DNA of 64,000 bases from Streptomyces sp. S.PNR 29 (GTDB lineage Bacteria; Actinomycetota; Actinomycetes; Streptomycetales; Streptomycetaceae), in the NCBI RefSeq assembly GCF_030386795.1, contig NZ_JANUQM010000001.1, positions 678,363-742,362 on the forward strand, given 5' to 3'. A program made the translations under genes and the position numbers. Below are positions 24,009 through 31,513 of this stretch, piece by piece (the stretch's first letter is position 1; the number at the start of each line of letters is the position of its first letter). The notes under the pieces are model-generated. The model did no database searches, was not told the DNA's origin, and was given only the letters and a program-made list of their open reading frames with translations.

Positions 24009-24701
24009 TCAGGGCTTGGCGACGAACACATGCGAGGCGATGTCCGCCTCCAGCTCGGCCGCCTCGCCACCGCTGCCGACCAGCACGCCGCCCGCCGACT
24101 CCGTCACGCTCACCACCGAGCCGGGCTGTACACCCGCCCGGCGCAGCGTATACATCAGCTGCGCGTCCGTCTGGATCGGCTCGCCGATACGGCGTACGAC
24201 GACGGTCTTGCCGTCGGTGCCCGGGTCGAGATCGGCCAGCGACACCATGCCCTCGTCCAGGAACGGGTCGGCGCCGTCCTTCTCGCCGAGCTCCTCCAGA
24301 CCGGGGATGGGGTTGCCGTACGGCGACTCGGTGGGGTGGCGGAGCAGCTCCAGCACGCGGCGCTCGACGGCCTCGCTCATCACGTGCTCCCAGCGGCACG
24401 CCTCGGCGTGCACCTGCTCCCACTCCAGCCCGATCACGTCGACGAGCAGGCACTCCGCGAGCCGGTGCTTGCGCATCACGCGCGTGGCGAGGCGGCGGCC
24501 CTCGTCGGTGAGCTCCAGGTGCCGGTCGGCGGCGACGGACACCAGGCCGTCGCGCTCCATCCGCGCCACCGTCTGGCTGACCGTCGGCCCGCTCTGGTCG
24601 AGCCGCTCGGCGATCCGGGCGCGCATGGGGACCACACCTTCCTCCTCCAGCTCGAGGATGGTGCGGAGATACATCTCCGTGGTGTCGATCAGTCCGGACA
24701 T
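24009..24701 (-). CDS. dmdR1: Iron-dependent transcriptional repressor, DtxR family (DmdR1 type)
   Basis: Fe(II)-activated repressor of siderophore and iron-uptake genes, 230 residues. The N-terminal winged helix reads MYLRTILELEEEGVVPMRAR and LDQSGPTVSQTVARMERDGL. The metal-binding and dimerisation part contains HRLAECLLVDVIGLEW and CRWEHVMSEAVERRVLELL. A C-terminal SH3-like domain ends in DIASHVFVAKP. This fits DmdR1 of S. coelicolor in length and motifs; the assignment is from memory of the family. The ATG at 24701 (MSGLIDTTEM) is the standard start. I saw no clear iron box upstream. In S. coelicolor an antiparallel gene (adm) has been described over dmdR1; long plus-strand frames also exist here (see findings). 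Confidence 0.93.
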   Translation of the reverse strand: MSGLIDTTEMYLRTILELEEEGVVPMRARIAERLDQSGPTVSQTVARMERDGLVSVAADRHLELTDEGRRLATRVMRKHRLAECLLVDVIGLEWEQVHAEACRWEHVMSEAVERRVLELLRHPTESPYGNPIPGLEELGEKDGADPFLDEGMVSLADLDPGTDGKTVVVRRIGEPIQTDAQLMYTLRRAGVQPGSVVSVTESAGGVLVGSGGEAAELEADIASHVFVAKP

Positions 24702-24915
24702 ACGTGCCCCTCGATGAGATCTGCCGGAGGCTCGACGGCTCCCCGGCGCGTGCGCTGGCCCTGGATCCAATTCTGACGCATACCACCGACAACCGTGCCG
24801 TGCCGCTGAGCCCACGGGGTCACGCGGCGGCGTGCGGAGGTCGTACGGAGGTCGTGCGGAGCCTACGGCCCGCCATGCTCACGCCGACGTGGCCCGCCAC
24901 GCCGCGCCGGGCCTG

Positions 24916-24921
24916 TTGACA
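24916..24921 (+). promoter_or_regulatory. -35 element of the SIS gene promoter
   Basis: TTGACA is a perfect -35 hexamer 64 bases upstream of the SIS-domain start codon. A -10 element is less clear: GCACCG/GTGATC near 24938-24948. The DasR-like box at 24926-24941 falls in the spacer. Confidence 0.4.
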
Positions 24922-24925
24922 CCGC

Positions 24926-24941
24926 ACTGGTCCAGACCGCA
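24926..24941. promoter_or_regulatory. DasR-responsive element (dre)-like box
   Basis: ACTGGTCCAGACCGCA matches the published dre consensus ACTGGTCTAGACCACT at 13 of 16 positions, including the core TGGTC-AGACC dyad. It lies between the TTGACA hexamer and the ATG of the sugar-isomerase-domain gene, a position suited to repression by the GlcNAc-responsive regulator DasR. Confidence 0.55.
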
Positions 24942-24984
24942 CCGTGATCCGCGACACAGCCCCATCCCACCCGAAGGGCCCCGC

Positions 24985-25740
24985 ATGAGCGACCGCAGAC
25001 CGGCCGACCAGTTCCTCGACGCGGCGATCGCCCTGCTGCACCGCGTCCGCGACGAGGAAGCCGGTTCCATCGAGGCCGCCGGCACGCTCCTCGCCGACAC
25101 CGTCGCCGACGGCGGCCGCCTCTTCGCCTTCGGCGCCGGGCACTCCTCCCTCGCCGCCCAGGACGTCGTCTACCGCGCCGGCGGGCTCGCCCTGATGAAC
25201 CTGCTGGCCGTCCCCGGCGTCGTCGGCGTCGACGTCATGCCCGCCACCCTGGGCTCCGCCCTGGAGCGGGTGGACGGTCTCGCGAGCGCCGCCCTCGACA
25301 GCTCCCCCCTCCGCGCGGGCGACGCCCTGGTGATCATCTCCCTCTCCGGCCGCAACGCCCTCCCCGTGGAGATGGCCATGAGCGCCCGCGCCCTGGGCGT
25401 GAAGGTCATCGGCGTGACCTCGGTGGCCTACGCCTCGGAGACGACGTCACGGCACGCCTCGGGCACGTACCTGAAGGACCACTGCGACGTCGTCCTGGAC
25501 TCGAAGATCGCGGTCGGCGACGCGGAACTCACCCTCGACACCATCCCGGCCCCCTTCGCACCCGCCTCCACAGTCGTCACCTCGGCGCTCCTCCAGGCCG
25601 TGATGGCAACCACGGCCGCCACCCTCGCCGACCGCGGCATCGAGCCGCCCCTCCTGCGCTCCGGCAACGTCGACGGCGGCCATGACTGGAACGGCCGGAT
25701 CATGGAGCAGTACCGGGAGCGGATCTTCTACCGGCAGTAG
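24985..25740 (+). CDS. SIS-domain sugar isomerase-like protein (UPF0309)
   Basis: Cytoplasmic phosphosugar-binding protein of 251 residues of the SIS fold, close to the UPF0309 family. Sugar-phosphate-binding motifs are FAFGAGHSSLAAQD near residue 52 and VIISLSGRNALPVEMAM, with the Ser-rich loop, near residue 115. LKDHCDVVLDSKIAVGDAEL follows. The ATG at 24985 (MSDRRPADQF) has GAAGGG upstream; a longer frame from 24832 has no ribosome binding site and crosses the promoter. Relatives act on amino-sugar phosphates such as N-acetylmuramate 6-phosphate ethers or GlcNAc-6P. With a dre-like box upstream, a role in amino-sugar use is a reasonable inference. Confidence 0.9.
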   Translation: MSDRRPADQFLDAAIALLHRVRDEEAGSIEAAGTLLADTVADGGRLFAFGAGHSSLAAQDVVYRAGGLALMNLLAVPGVVGVDVMPATLGSALERVDGLASAALDSSPLRAGDALVIISLSGRNALPVEMAMSARALGVKVIGVTSVAYASETTSRHASGTYLKDHCDVVLDSKIAVGDAELTLDTIPAPFAPASTVVTSALLQAVMATTAATLADRGIEPPLLRSGNVDGGHDWNGRIMEQYRERIFYRQ

Positions 25741-25814
25741 AGCGATCAGGCGGTGGAGCAATCAGGCGGGCAGCGATCAGGCGGGGAGTGAAACCGTCCG
25801 TCCCCGCCGCCTCC

Positions 25815-27221
25815 CTACTCCCGCCGCAATGCCTCCGCCAGGTCCAGCGCCGTGGCGATCCGCACCGCCACGTCCTCCGCGTACATCGCGTCCGTCCGCT
25901 CGAACGCGCTCCGTCCGGCCCCCCGCAGAAACGTCACCACACCGAGCGTCCGTGCCCGGCTGCGCAGCACCGCGCACAGCGCGTGCACCGCGTCCGGCGG
26001 CCACTGCCGCGCCAGCGCCCACTCGCGCGCCCGCTCGGCCGGCACGGCACCGGCACTCGCCCGCACCGACCCGGCGCGCTCCGCGCACTGCAAGGCCGGA
26101 TGCCCCTCGTCGTAGCGCACGGGCAGCCCGGCCGCCCCGGTCAGCAGGCTCGGCCCCGGCGCCCCCGAGGGCGTGGCGGCGACCCGGACCAGCCGCACCG
26201 GCCCCGCCGTCTCCATCAGCTCGGCGTCGGTCAGCGCACCGCCCGCCATGCGGTCGATCAGCGCGTGGTCGGCGAACCCGGCGAGCGCGAAGTCCAGGTG
26301 GGCGGTCGCCGCCTCGGCCGGGTCCTCGCACTCGGCCGCGGCCCGCGCCGCCCGGTGCAGCTGCTGCGTCCTGAACCGCAGCAGGGACGCCTCCTGCTCG
26401 CCCTGCTTGGCCTCGGTCACGTCCTGGAACAGCCAGCCGACGCCCAGCGGCACCGGCTCCTCCGCGAGGGGCGACGCCAGCCTCAGGAAGCCACTGCGCC
26501 AGCACCGCCGCCGCTCGCCCTCCGGTGTGCGCACGCTCACCCAGATCTCGGCGGGCGCGGGCGGCGCACCCTCCGCCAGGACGTGCGTCAGCGCGCTCTC
26601 CAGCTCCTCGACGCCCTGGGAGAGCAACTCCCCGAGCGGCCGCCCCAGCAGGGACGTACGCCCGGTCCCCAGCGCCCGGGCCGCGTGCGCGTTGACCACG
26701 GCGGGGCGCAGATCGGCGTCGACGAGCACGACCCCCCAGCTGGCGTCGTCGAACAAGGCCTCGCTCAGCGCGATCGACCGCTCAAGATCGATCTGCGTGT
26801 GCACCTCGCTGAAGGCGCAGTACACGCCGACCGGCTTCCCGTCGGGCCCGCGTACGGCGGCCGACTGGGTGCGGACGAGGACCCGGCCGCCGTCCTTCGT
26901 GAGCAACGCGAACTCGTGCACCTGGCGCCCCGGGGAACGCATGGCGGACATCAGCCGCCCCTCCACCTCCTCGGCGTCGGCGCTGCGCACCGCCCAGCCG
27001 GCGAACCCCCGGCGCCCCACCGCCTCGGCTGCGGTCCAGCCGAGTATCCGCTCGGCCTCACGGTTCCAGTGGGTGACGACCCCGTCCGCGTCGAAGGCGC
27101 ACAGGGCCGCGTCCATCCCGTCCAGCAACGCGGCCAGCAGATCGCCACCGTCCCGCTCGGGCTGCTCCGGTTCGTCCGGCCCCAGCTCGTCGGTGGTCCC
27201 CTTACGCCGGGAAGCACTCAC
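25815..27221 (-). CDS. PAS-PAS-GAF sensory protein
   Basis: A 468-residue soluble sensor. A first PAS domain at about residues 20-140 includes ALLDGMDAALCAFDADGVVT, HWNREAERILGW and the PAC segment YCAFSEVHTQIDL. A second PAS follows at about 150-280, with DASWGVVLVDADLRPAVVNA and GWLFQDVTEAKQ. A GAF-like domain at about 290-465 ends FERTDAMYAEDVAVRIATAL. No kinase, phosphatase, GGDEF or ANTAR output domain is visible, so it probably signals by protein contact or is a truncated relative of the PP2C/RsbU-type sensors. The GTG at 27221 (VSASRRKGTT) has an excellent AGGGGG; a GTG at 27272 would add 17 residues but has a ribosome binding site that abuts the start. Confidence 0.85.
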   Translation of the reverse strand: MSASRRKGTTDELGPDEPEQPERDGGDLLAALLDGMDAALCAFDADGVVTHWNREAERILGWTAAEAVGRRGFAGWAVRSADAEEVEGRLMSAMRSPGRQVHEFALLTKDGGRVLVRTQSAAVRGPDGKPVGVYCAFSEVHTQIDLERSIALSEALFDDASWGVVLVDADLRPAVVNAHAARALGTGRTSLLGRPLGELLSQGVEELESALTHVLAEGAPPAPAEIWVSVRTPEGERRRCWRSGFLRLASPLAEEPVPLGVGWLFQDVTEAKQGEQEASLLRFRTQQLHRAARAAAECEDPAEAATAHLDFALAGFADHALIDRMAGGALTDAELMETAGPVRLVRVAATPSGAPGPSLLTGAAGLPVRYDEGHPALQCAERAGSVRASAGAVPAERAREWALARQWPPDAVHALCAVLRSRARTLGVVTFLRGAGRSAFERTDAMYAEDVAVRIATALDLAEALRRE

Positions 27222-27308
27222 CTGGACCCCCTGCAGGCTGCGTCCGTACGTACGGCACGTCGGTTCGCTCACTCCCCATCATTCAACTCGAACGTGACGC
27301 AGCACACA

Positions 27309-27770
27309 TCACGTTCCGGCAAGATTGCGGGAATCGTTGCGCAGTGTCAGCCACAGGTCGCTCTCGCCGTCCAGCACATACCGCTCGGCCTCGACGAACC
27401 CGCGCGCCTCGGCGAACCGGAGCCCGTCCTCATTGGCGGCCAAAACGACGGTCTCGATCACCCGGGCGCCCAGCACGCGCGCGTGGGCCAGCCCCTTCTC
27501 GTACAACGCGGTGCCGTACCCCCGCCGCCGGTACTCGGGCAGCACGCGCGCGATGACCGTGGCCACCGCCTCCTCGCCCTCCGGCGGACGCACGGTCGAG
27601 CAGCCGACGAGGACCTCACCGTCGTAGGCGTTCTCCAAGCGGTAACGCCCACCGCGCTCCCGTACCTCGTCCAGGTCCATCGCCGCGGGCGGCACGATCG
27701 CGTTGTGGACGTGCCGCCACTCCTGAAGCATGGCCTCGCCGGCCACGGGCTCGATACGAAGATCAGTCAC
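27309..27770 (-). CDS. GNAT-family N-acetyltransferase
   Basis: A 153-residue acetyltransferase. The acetyl-CoA-binding motif A is VIARVLPEYRRRGYGTALYE, with R/QxxGxG/A as RRRGYG, and motif B is NEDGLRFAEARGFVEAERYV. GTG start at 27770. It follows the Rid-family gene after 31 bases on the same strand and is likely cotranscribed. The acceptor substrate is unknown. Confidence 0.88.
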   Translation of the reverse strand: MTDLRIEPVAGEAMLQEWRHVHNAIVPPAAMDLDEVRERGGRYRLENAYDGEVLVGCSTVRPPEGEEAVATVIARVLPEYRRRGYGTALYEKGLAHARVLGARVIETVVLAANEDGLRFAEARGFVEAERYVLDGESDLWLTLRNDSRNLAGT

Positions 27771-27801
27771 CGCGGCAGCGAACCGTACCCGAGAACCGGC
27801 G

Positions 27802-28197
27802 TCAACAGCCGCCGCTGCCCCGCCGCGCGTCCACCTCGATCTCGAACCTCATCCGCGGGTCCGCCAGCCCGCACACCAGCATCGTCGCCGCCGGCCGCAC
27901 CTCCCCGAAACACCGGCGCAGCACCGGCCAGCACGGCTCGAAGTCCGCCCGCTCCGGCAACAGGTAACGCACCCGTACGACATCGGCGAACGTGCACCCC
28001 GCCTCCGCCAGCGCCGCCCCGACGTTGCGCAGGCACTGCTCGGCCTGCTCGACCACGTCGTCGGAGATCGTCATCGTGGCGTAGTCGTACCCGGTCGTCC
28101 CCGAGACGTGCACCCAGTCGCCGTCGACCACGGCACGGGCGTACCCGATCCGCTCCTCGAAGGTCGAACCGCTGAGAATCACCCGTCGCTCCGTCAT
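27802..28197 (-). CDS. Rid-family (YjgF/YER057c/UK114) protein, atypical
   Basis: A 131-residue member of the Rid family, expected to be a trimer with inter-subunit active sites. Family elements are HVSGTTGYD, ISDDVVEQAEQCLRNVGAAL and FEIEVDARR. Archetypal RidA has an essential Arg in a PAR-S/T motif near the C-terminal third; here that stretch reads RPAATMLV with Ala in the Arg position. It therefore probably belongs to one of the Rid subfamilies (Rid4-Rid7) that lack imine deaminase activity. It is divergent from the LysR gene across 72 bp, which suggests control by that regulator. Confidence 0.9.
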   Translation of the reverse strand: MTERRVILSGSTFEERIGYARAVVDGDWVHVSGTTGYDYATMTISDDVVEQAEQCLRNVGAALAEAGCTFADVVRVRYLLPERADFEPCWPVLRRCFGEVRPAATMLVCGLADPRMRFEIEVDARRGSGGC

Positions 28198-28269
28198 GCG
28201 CGGAACGCTAGGTGAGCGGCAGCGATACGTCTAATACGAAGAAGCGGATCAGGCGATATCACTGGAGAT

Positions 28270-29184
28270 ATGGAACCCCGCCCCGAACTCCCCCTTCCCC
28301 AACTGCACGCCTTCGTCGTCCTCGCCGAGGAACTCCACTTCGGCCACGCGGCCACCCGCCTCGGCATCGCCCAGCCACCGCTGAGCCAGCAGATCCGCCG
28401 CCTGGAGGACAAGGTCGGCCACGCCCTGTTCACCCGGGCCCCGGGACGCGTCACCCTCACCCCGGCCGGGCGGGAACTCCTCCCCGCCGCCCGCCGGGCC
28501 CTCACCGACCTCGCGGACGGCCTCGCTGCGGCCCGCGCCGCCGGCAGCGGCCGCACCGGACGCCTGCGCATCGGCTTCGCCGCGTCCCTCGCCCTGACCG
28601 TCCTGCCCGGCCTGCTGCGCGCCTACCGGGACCGCTTCCCCGACGTCGACCTCGACATCCGCGAAATGACCACCGCGCCCCAGCTCACGGCCCTGCGCGA
28701 CGGCACCATCGACGCCGGCCTGCTGCGCGAGCCCCCGCACGACGACCCGGACCTGGCCTTCCGCACGGTCCTGGCGGAGCCCTTCGTGGCCGTACTCCCC
28801 GCCTCCCACCCCCTGGCCGCCCGGCACACCCTCGTCGAGCTCGGCGATCTGGCGAACGATCCCTTCATCCTCCTGCCCCGCGAGGCAGGCCCCGGCCTGT
28901 ACGACCGCATCACCGCCCTGTGCGCCACCGCCGGCTTCACCCCGCACGTCACCCAGCACGCCGTCGAGTGGCAGACGGTCTGCGCCCTGGTCGAAACCGG
29001 CCTCGGCGTCTCCCTGGCCCCGGCGGGCATCCGGCGCATCCGCCTGGAGGGCGTGGCCTTCCGGCCCGTCGAGCCGCGTACGGCCTCCACGGCCGTGGCC
29101 GTCGGCCGGCGGAGGGGGGACAGAAACCCGCTGGTGAAGCACCTGCTCGCAACGATCGGAAAAAACCGGTTGATCGGCGGCTGA
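28270..29184 (+). CDS. LysR-family transcriptional regulator
   Basis: A 304-residue LysR-type regulator. The N-terminal winged helix contains LHAFVVLAEELHFGHAATRL, then GIAQPPLSQQIRRLEDKVG and LFTRAPGRVTLTPAGRELL. The C-terminal effector domain starts at about residue 90 (GRLRIGFAASLALTVLPGLL). It is divergent from the Rid/GNAT unit, the usual arrangement for control of neighbouring genes. The effector is unknown. A 7-bp inverted repeat AACCGGT/ACCGGTT (29164-29190) overlaps its stop codon and could act as its terminator. Confidence 0.92.
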   Translation: MEPRPELPLPQLHAFVVLAEELHFGHAATRLGIAQPPLSQQIRRLEDKVGHALFTRAPGRVTLTPAGRELLPAARRALTDLADGLAAARAAGSGRTGRLRIGFAASLALTVLPGLLRAYRDRFPDVDLDIREMTTAPQLTALRDGTIDAGLLREPPHDDPDLAFRTVLAEPFVAVLPASHPLAARHTLVELGDLANDPFILLPREAGPGLYDRITALCATAGFTPHVTQHAVEWQTVCALVETGLGVSLAPAGIRRIRLEGVAFRPVEPRTASTAVAVGRRRGDRNPLVKHLLATIGKNRLIGG

Positions 29185-29198
29185 CCGGTTCCTAGTGT
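29170..29198 (+). promoter_or_regulatory. Promoter for the 12-codon ORF transcript
   Basis: TTGATC (29170-29175) and TAGTGT (29193-29198, fits TANNNT) are separated by exactly 17 bases. Transcription would start near 29205, just before the extended ribosome binding site at 29213-29226. The -35 overlaps the end of the LysR gene. Confidence 0.5.
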
Positions 29199-29212
29199 GT
29201 GGTCCACGCACG

Positions 29213-29226
29213 AAAGGAGGTGATCC
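29213..29226 (+). promoter_or_regulatory. Extreme Shine-Dalgarno: 14-nt complement of the 16S rRNA 3' end
   Basis: AAAGGAGGTGATCC is the exact complement of the 16S rRNA 3' terminus GGATCACCTCCTTT. Ordinary ribosome binding sites in this window pair over 4-8 bases. The core GGAGG ends 11 bases before the ATG at 29232. Confidence 0.75.
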
Positions 29227-29231
29227 GGTAC

Positions 29232-29270
29232 ATGAGTGAAACCCGGACGCGCGAGGTGGCTGCGGGCTAG
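29232..29270 (+). CDS. 12-codon ORF, putative leader peptide
   Basis: ATG to TAG encodes MSETRTREVAAG. Support comes from the good promoter at 29170-29198, the 14-nt anti-SD match directly upstream, and the structured RNA that follows. No rightward protein gene lies downstream before the convergent citrate synthase, so it is not an attenuator leader of a visible operon. It may be a free-standing micropeptide gene, or an RNA whose function depends on ribosome capture. No known family is recognised. Confidence 0.5.
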   Translation: MSETRTREVAAG

Positions 29271-29297
29271 CGGCCCGTCACCACACTCAGTGCGGTG

Positions 29298-29412
29298 CCG
29301 GACCAGCGTGTGTGCGATACACGCGGCCGGCCCAAACCAACGCAGTCACCCGACCCGCGAGCTGCCGGTACGTCCGACCGGCTCCTCCTTCGAGGACCAG
29401 GCTCGCGGGTCG
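29298..29412 (+). ncRNA. Structured RNA downstream of the 12-codon ORF
   Basis: A first hairpin (29298-29330) is formed by CCGG/CCGG and GCGTGT/ACACGC arms. A second element is closed by a perfect 12-bp stem, CGACCCGCGAGC (29351-29362) with GCTCGCGGGTCG (29401-29412). Its 38-base interior holds two small hairpins, GCCGGT/ACCGGC (29364-29382) and TCCT/AGGA, giving a three-way junction. It could be the 3' part of the micro-ORF transcript, or a bidirectional terminator shared with the convergent citrate synthase gene, which ends at 29434. Confidence 0.45.
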
Positions 29413-29433
29413 TCTGCGTTCAGCGGTGGCCGC

Positions 29434-30534
29434 TCAGCGGGCGATGCCCTCGTATCCCTCGATCTCCCGCGGGTCGCGCGGCCCCGGGCCGACGTAGCGG
29501 GCGGAGGGGCGGACGAGGCGGCCGGTGCGCTTCTGTTCCAGGATGTGGGCCGACCAGCCGGCCGTGCGGGCGCAGGTGAACATCGACGTGAACATGTGGG
29601 CCGGGACCTCGGCGAAGTCCAGGACGATCGCCGCCCAGAACTCGACGTTGGTGGCCAGCACACGGTCCGGACGGCGGTTGTGGAGCTCCTCCAGGGCCGC
29701 CTTCTCCAGGGCCTCGGCGACCTCGAAGCGGGGGGCGCCGAGTTCGCGGGCCGTGCGGCGCAGGACGCGGGCGCGCGGGTCCTCGGCGCGGTAGACGCGG
29801 TGGCCGAAGCCCATGAGGCGCTCCCCGCGGTCGAGGGCCTGCTTGACGTACGCCTCGGCGTCGCCCGTGCGTTCGATCTCCTCGATCATGCCGAGGACGC
29901 GGGAGGGGGCGCCGCCGTGCAGCGGGCCGGACATGGCCCCCACGGCGCCGGACAGGGCGGCGGCGACGTCCGCGCCGGTCGAGGCGATGACCCGGGCCGT
30001 GAAGGTGGACGCGTTCATGCCGTGCTCGGCCGCCGAGGTCCAGTAGGCGTCGACCGCCGCCACGTGCTTGGGGTCGGGCTCGCCCCGCCAGCGGATCATG
30101 AAGCGCTCGACGACGGACTGCGCCTTGTCGATCTCCCGCTGCGGAACCATGGGCCGGCCCTGGCCGCGGGCGGACTGGGCGACGTACGACAGGGCCATGA
30201 CGGCGGCGCGGGCGAGGTCCTCGCGGGCCTGCTCGGCGTCGATGTCCAGGAGGGGTTTCAGGCCCCACACGGGGGCGAGCATGGCGAGCGCGGACTGCAC
30301 GTCCACGCGGATGTCGCCGGAGTGCACGGGGATCGGGAACGGCTCGGCGGGCGGCAGGCCCGGGTTGAAGGCCCCGTCGACGAGCAGTCCCCAGACGTTG
30401 CCGAAGGAGACGTGGCCGACCAGGTCCTCGATGTCGACGCCCCGGTAGCGGAGCGCGCCGCCCTCCTTGTCCGGTTCGGCGATCTCCGTTTCGAACGCGA
30501 TGACTCCTTCGAGCCCGGGTACGAAGTCGGACAT
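29434..30534 (-). CDS. Citrate synthase family enzyme (citrate synthase 2)
   Basis: Condenses oxaloacetate, or a related 2-oxo acid, with an acyl-CoA; 366 residues, typical of the short gram-positive form. Active-site regions visible are AAEHGMNASTFTAR (catalytic His), AMSGPLHGGAPSRVLGMI (second His) and MGFGHRVYRAEDPRA. The C-terminus ...SARYVGPGPRD is typical. The Asp of the catalytic triad should lie near FAEVPAHMFTSMFTCARTAG, but the usual D is not obvious there. Streptomyces carry several paralogues, including 2-methylcitrate synthases, so the in vivo substrate is uncertain. The ATG at 30534 (MSDFVPGLEG) has GAGGAG 7 bases upstream. It is divergent from pdxH. Confidence 0.92.
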   Translation of the reverse strand: MSDFVPGLEGVIAFETEIAEPDKEGGALRYRGVDIEDLVGHVSFGNVWGLLVDGAFNPGLPPAEPFPIPVHSGDIRVDVQSALAMLAPVWGLKPLLDIDAEQAREDLARAAVMALSYVAQSARGQGRPMVPQREIDKAQSVVERFMIRWRGEPDPKHVAAVDAYWTSAAEHGMNASTFTARVIASTGADVAAALSGAVGAMSGPLHGGAPSRVLGMIEEIERTGDAEAYVKQALDRGERLMGFGHRVYRAEDPRARVLRRTARELGAPRFEVAEALEKAALEELHNRRPDRVLATNVEFWAAIVLDFAEVPAHMFTSMFTCARTAGWSAHILEQKRTGRLVRPSARYVGPGPRDPREIEGYEGIAR

Positions 30535-30844
30535 CAGGCGGCTCCTCATGAGGTGGGACGACAGATGGCGATGTGGGGTTTGTGGGGTGGTACGACCATG
30601 TGCCGGACGCTGGAAGCCGGCGTTCACCCGGTGGATCCGCGGTCGCTGTCGCCGGCTCGCGGTCCTGGGTGTACCCCGGTGATGCCCCGTGCGGCTGGCG
30701 GTCACCCAACCGGGACGGCAGCAGCACGATATCCCCGAGTGCCACGGTTGGGGAGTGGTCACGGCACTCAGTGCCATTCCGTGACGAAGGACACCGTGAG
30801 CGGACCGTCGCCCACCGTGTCCGTGAATACGGCAAGATGACCGC
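30535..30844. other. Divergent promoter region of citrate synthase and pdxH
   Basis: This is 310 bases with no gene. It contains the nested dyad at 30758-30785. The stretch nearest pdxH, with TACGGCAAGAT before the GTG, may hold its promoter. I found no riboswitch-like structure. Confidence 0.5.
30758..30785. promoter_or_regulatory. Nested inverted repeat, candidate operator
   Basis: GTCACGG (30758-30764) and CCGTGAC (30779-30785) are exact complements. Inside, GGCACT-C-AGTGCC (30763-30775) is a perfect palindrome. It lies about 60-90 bases upstream of pdxH and over 220 from the citrate synthase start. The regulator is unknown. Confidence 0.4.
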
Positions 30845-31513
30845 GTGACCGACCGAGACGCCGTCCCCTTCGACCTCGCCTCGATGCGCAAGCAGTACCG
30901 GGCGGAGGGGCTCCTGGAGACCGAGCTGGCCGCCTCTCCCGTGGAACAGTTCGCGCGCTGGTTCAAGCAGGCCGCGACGGAGGGAGGCATGTTCGAGCCG
31001 AACGCCATGGTCGTCTCCACGGCGGACGCCGAGGGCCGCCCCAGCTCTCGTACGGTGCTGCTGAAGCACTTCGACGAGCAGGGTTTCGTCTTCTACACCA
31101 ACTACGACTCCCGCAAGTCCCGGGACCTCGCGGACAACCCGCACGTCTCGCTGCTGTTCCCGTGGCACCCGATGGCCCGGCAGGTGATCATCACGGGCGT
31201 CGCACGGCGTACCGGACGCGACGAGACGGCCGCCTACTTCCGCACCCGTCCGCACGGCTCCCAGCTCGGGGCCTGGGCCAGTGGACAGTCGTCGGTGATC
31301 GCCTCCCGCGCCGAGCTCGACGCGGCGTACGCCGAGCTGGTCGCCCGCTACCCGGAGGGCGAGCAGGTGCCGGTGCCGCCGCACTGGGGCGGTTTCCGGG
31401 TGGTGCCGCGGTCGGTGGAGTTCTGGCAGGGCCGGGAGAACCGGCTGCACGACCGGCTGCGGTACGTGGCGCAGGCGGACGGGAGCTGGCGGGTGGAGCG
31501 GCTCAGTCCGTAG
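30845..31513 (+). CDS. pdxH: Pyridoxamine 5'-phosphate oxidase
   Basis: FMN-dependent oxidase that makes pyridoxal 5'-phosphate from PNP or PMP, 222 residues. Diagnostic motifs are [11 protein letters not shown] and [13 protein letters not shown] (FMN binding), [15 protein letters not shown], and the C-terminal [20 protein letters not shown] followed by NRLHDRL. The length and motif order are those of E. coli PdxH. GTG start ([10 protein letters not shown]). Its last 11 bases overlap the convergent TetR gene. Confidence 0.96.
   Translation: MTDRDAVPFDLASMRKQYRAEGLLETELAASPVEQFARWFKQAATEGGMFEPNAMVVSTADAEGRPSSRTVLLKHFDEQGFVFYTNYDSRKSRDLADNPHVSLLFPWHPMARQVIITGVARRTGRDETAAYFRTRPHGSQLGAWASGQSSVIASRAELDAAYAELVARYPEGEQVPVPPHWGGFRVVPRSVEFWQGRENRLHDRLRYVAQADGSWRVERLSP

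Noticed and set aside
25788..28175. 795-codon plus-strand frame across the PAS, GNAT and Rid genes
   Set aside because: Spans three convincing minus-strand genes and shows low-complexity translation without domains.
29213..29226. Remnant of a 16S rRNA gene 3' end on the minus strand
   Set aside because: Only the last 14-15 bases match; the flanking sequence does not continue the 16S helix 45 region. The position before an ATG fits a ribosome binding site better.
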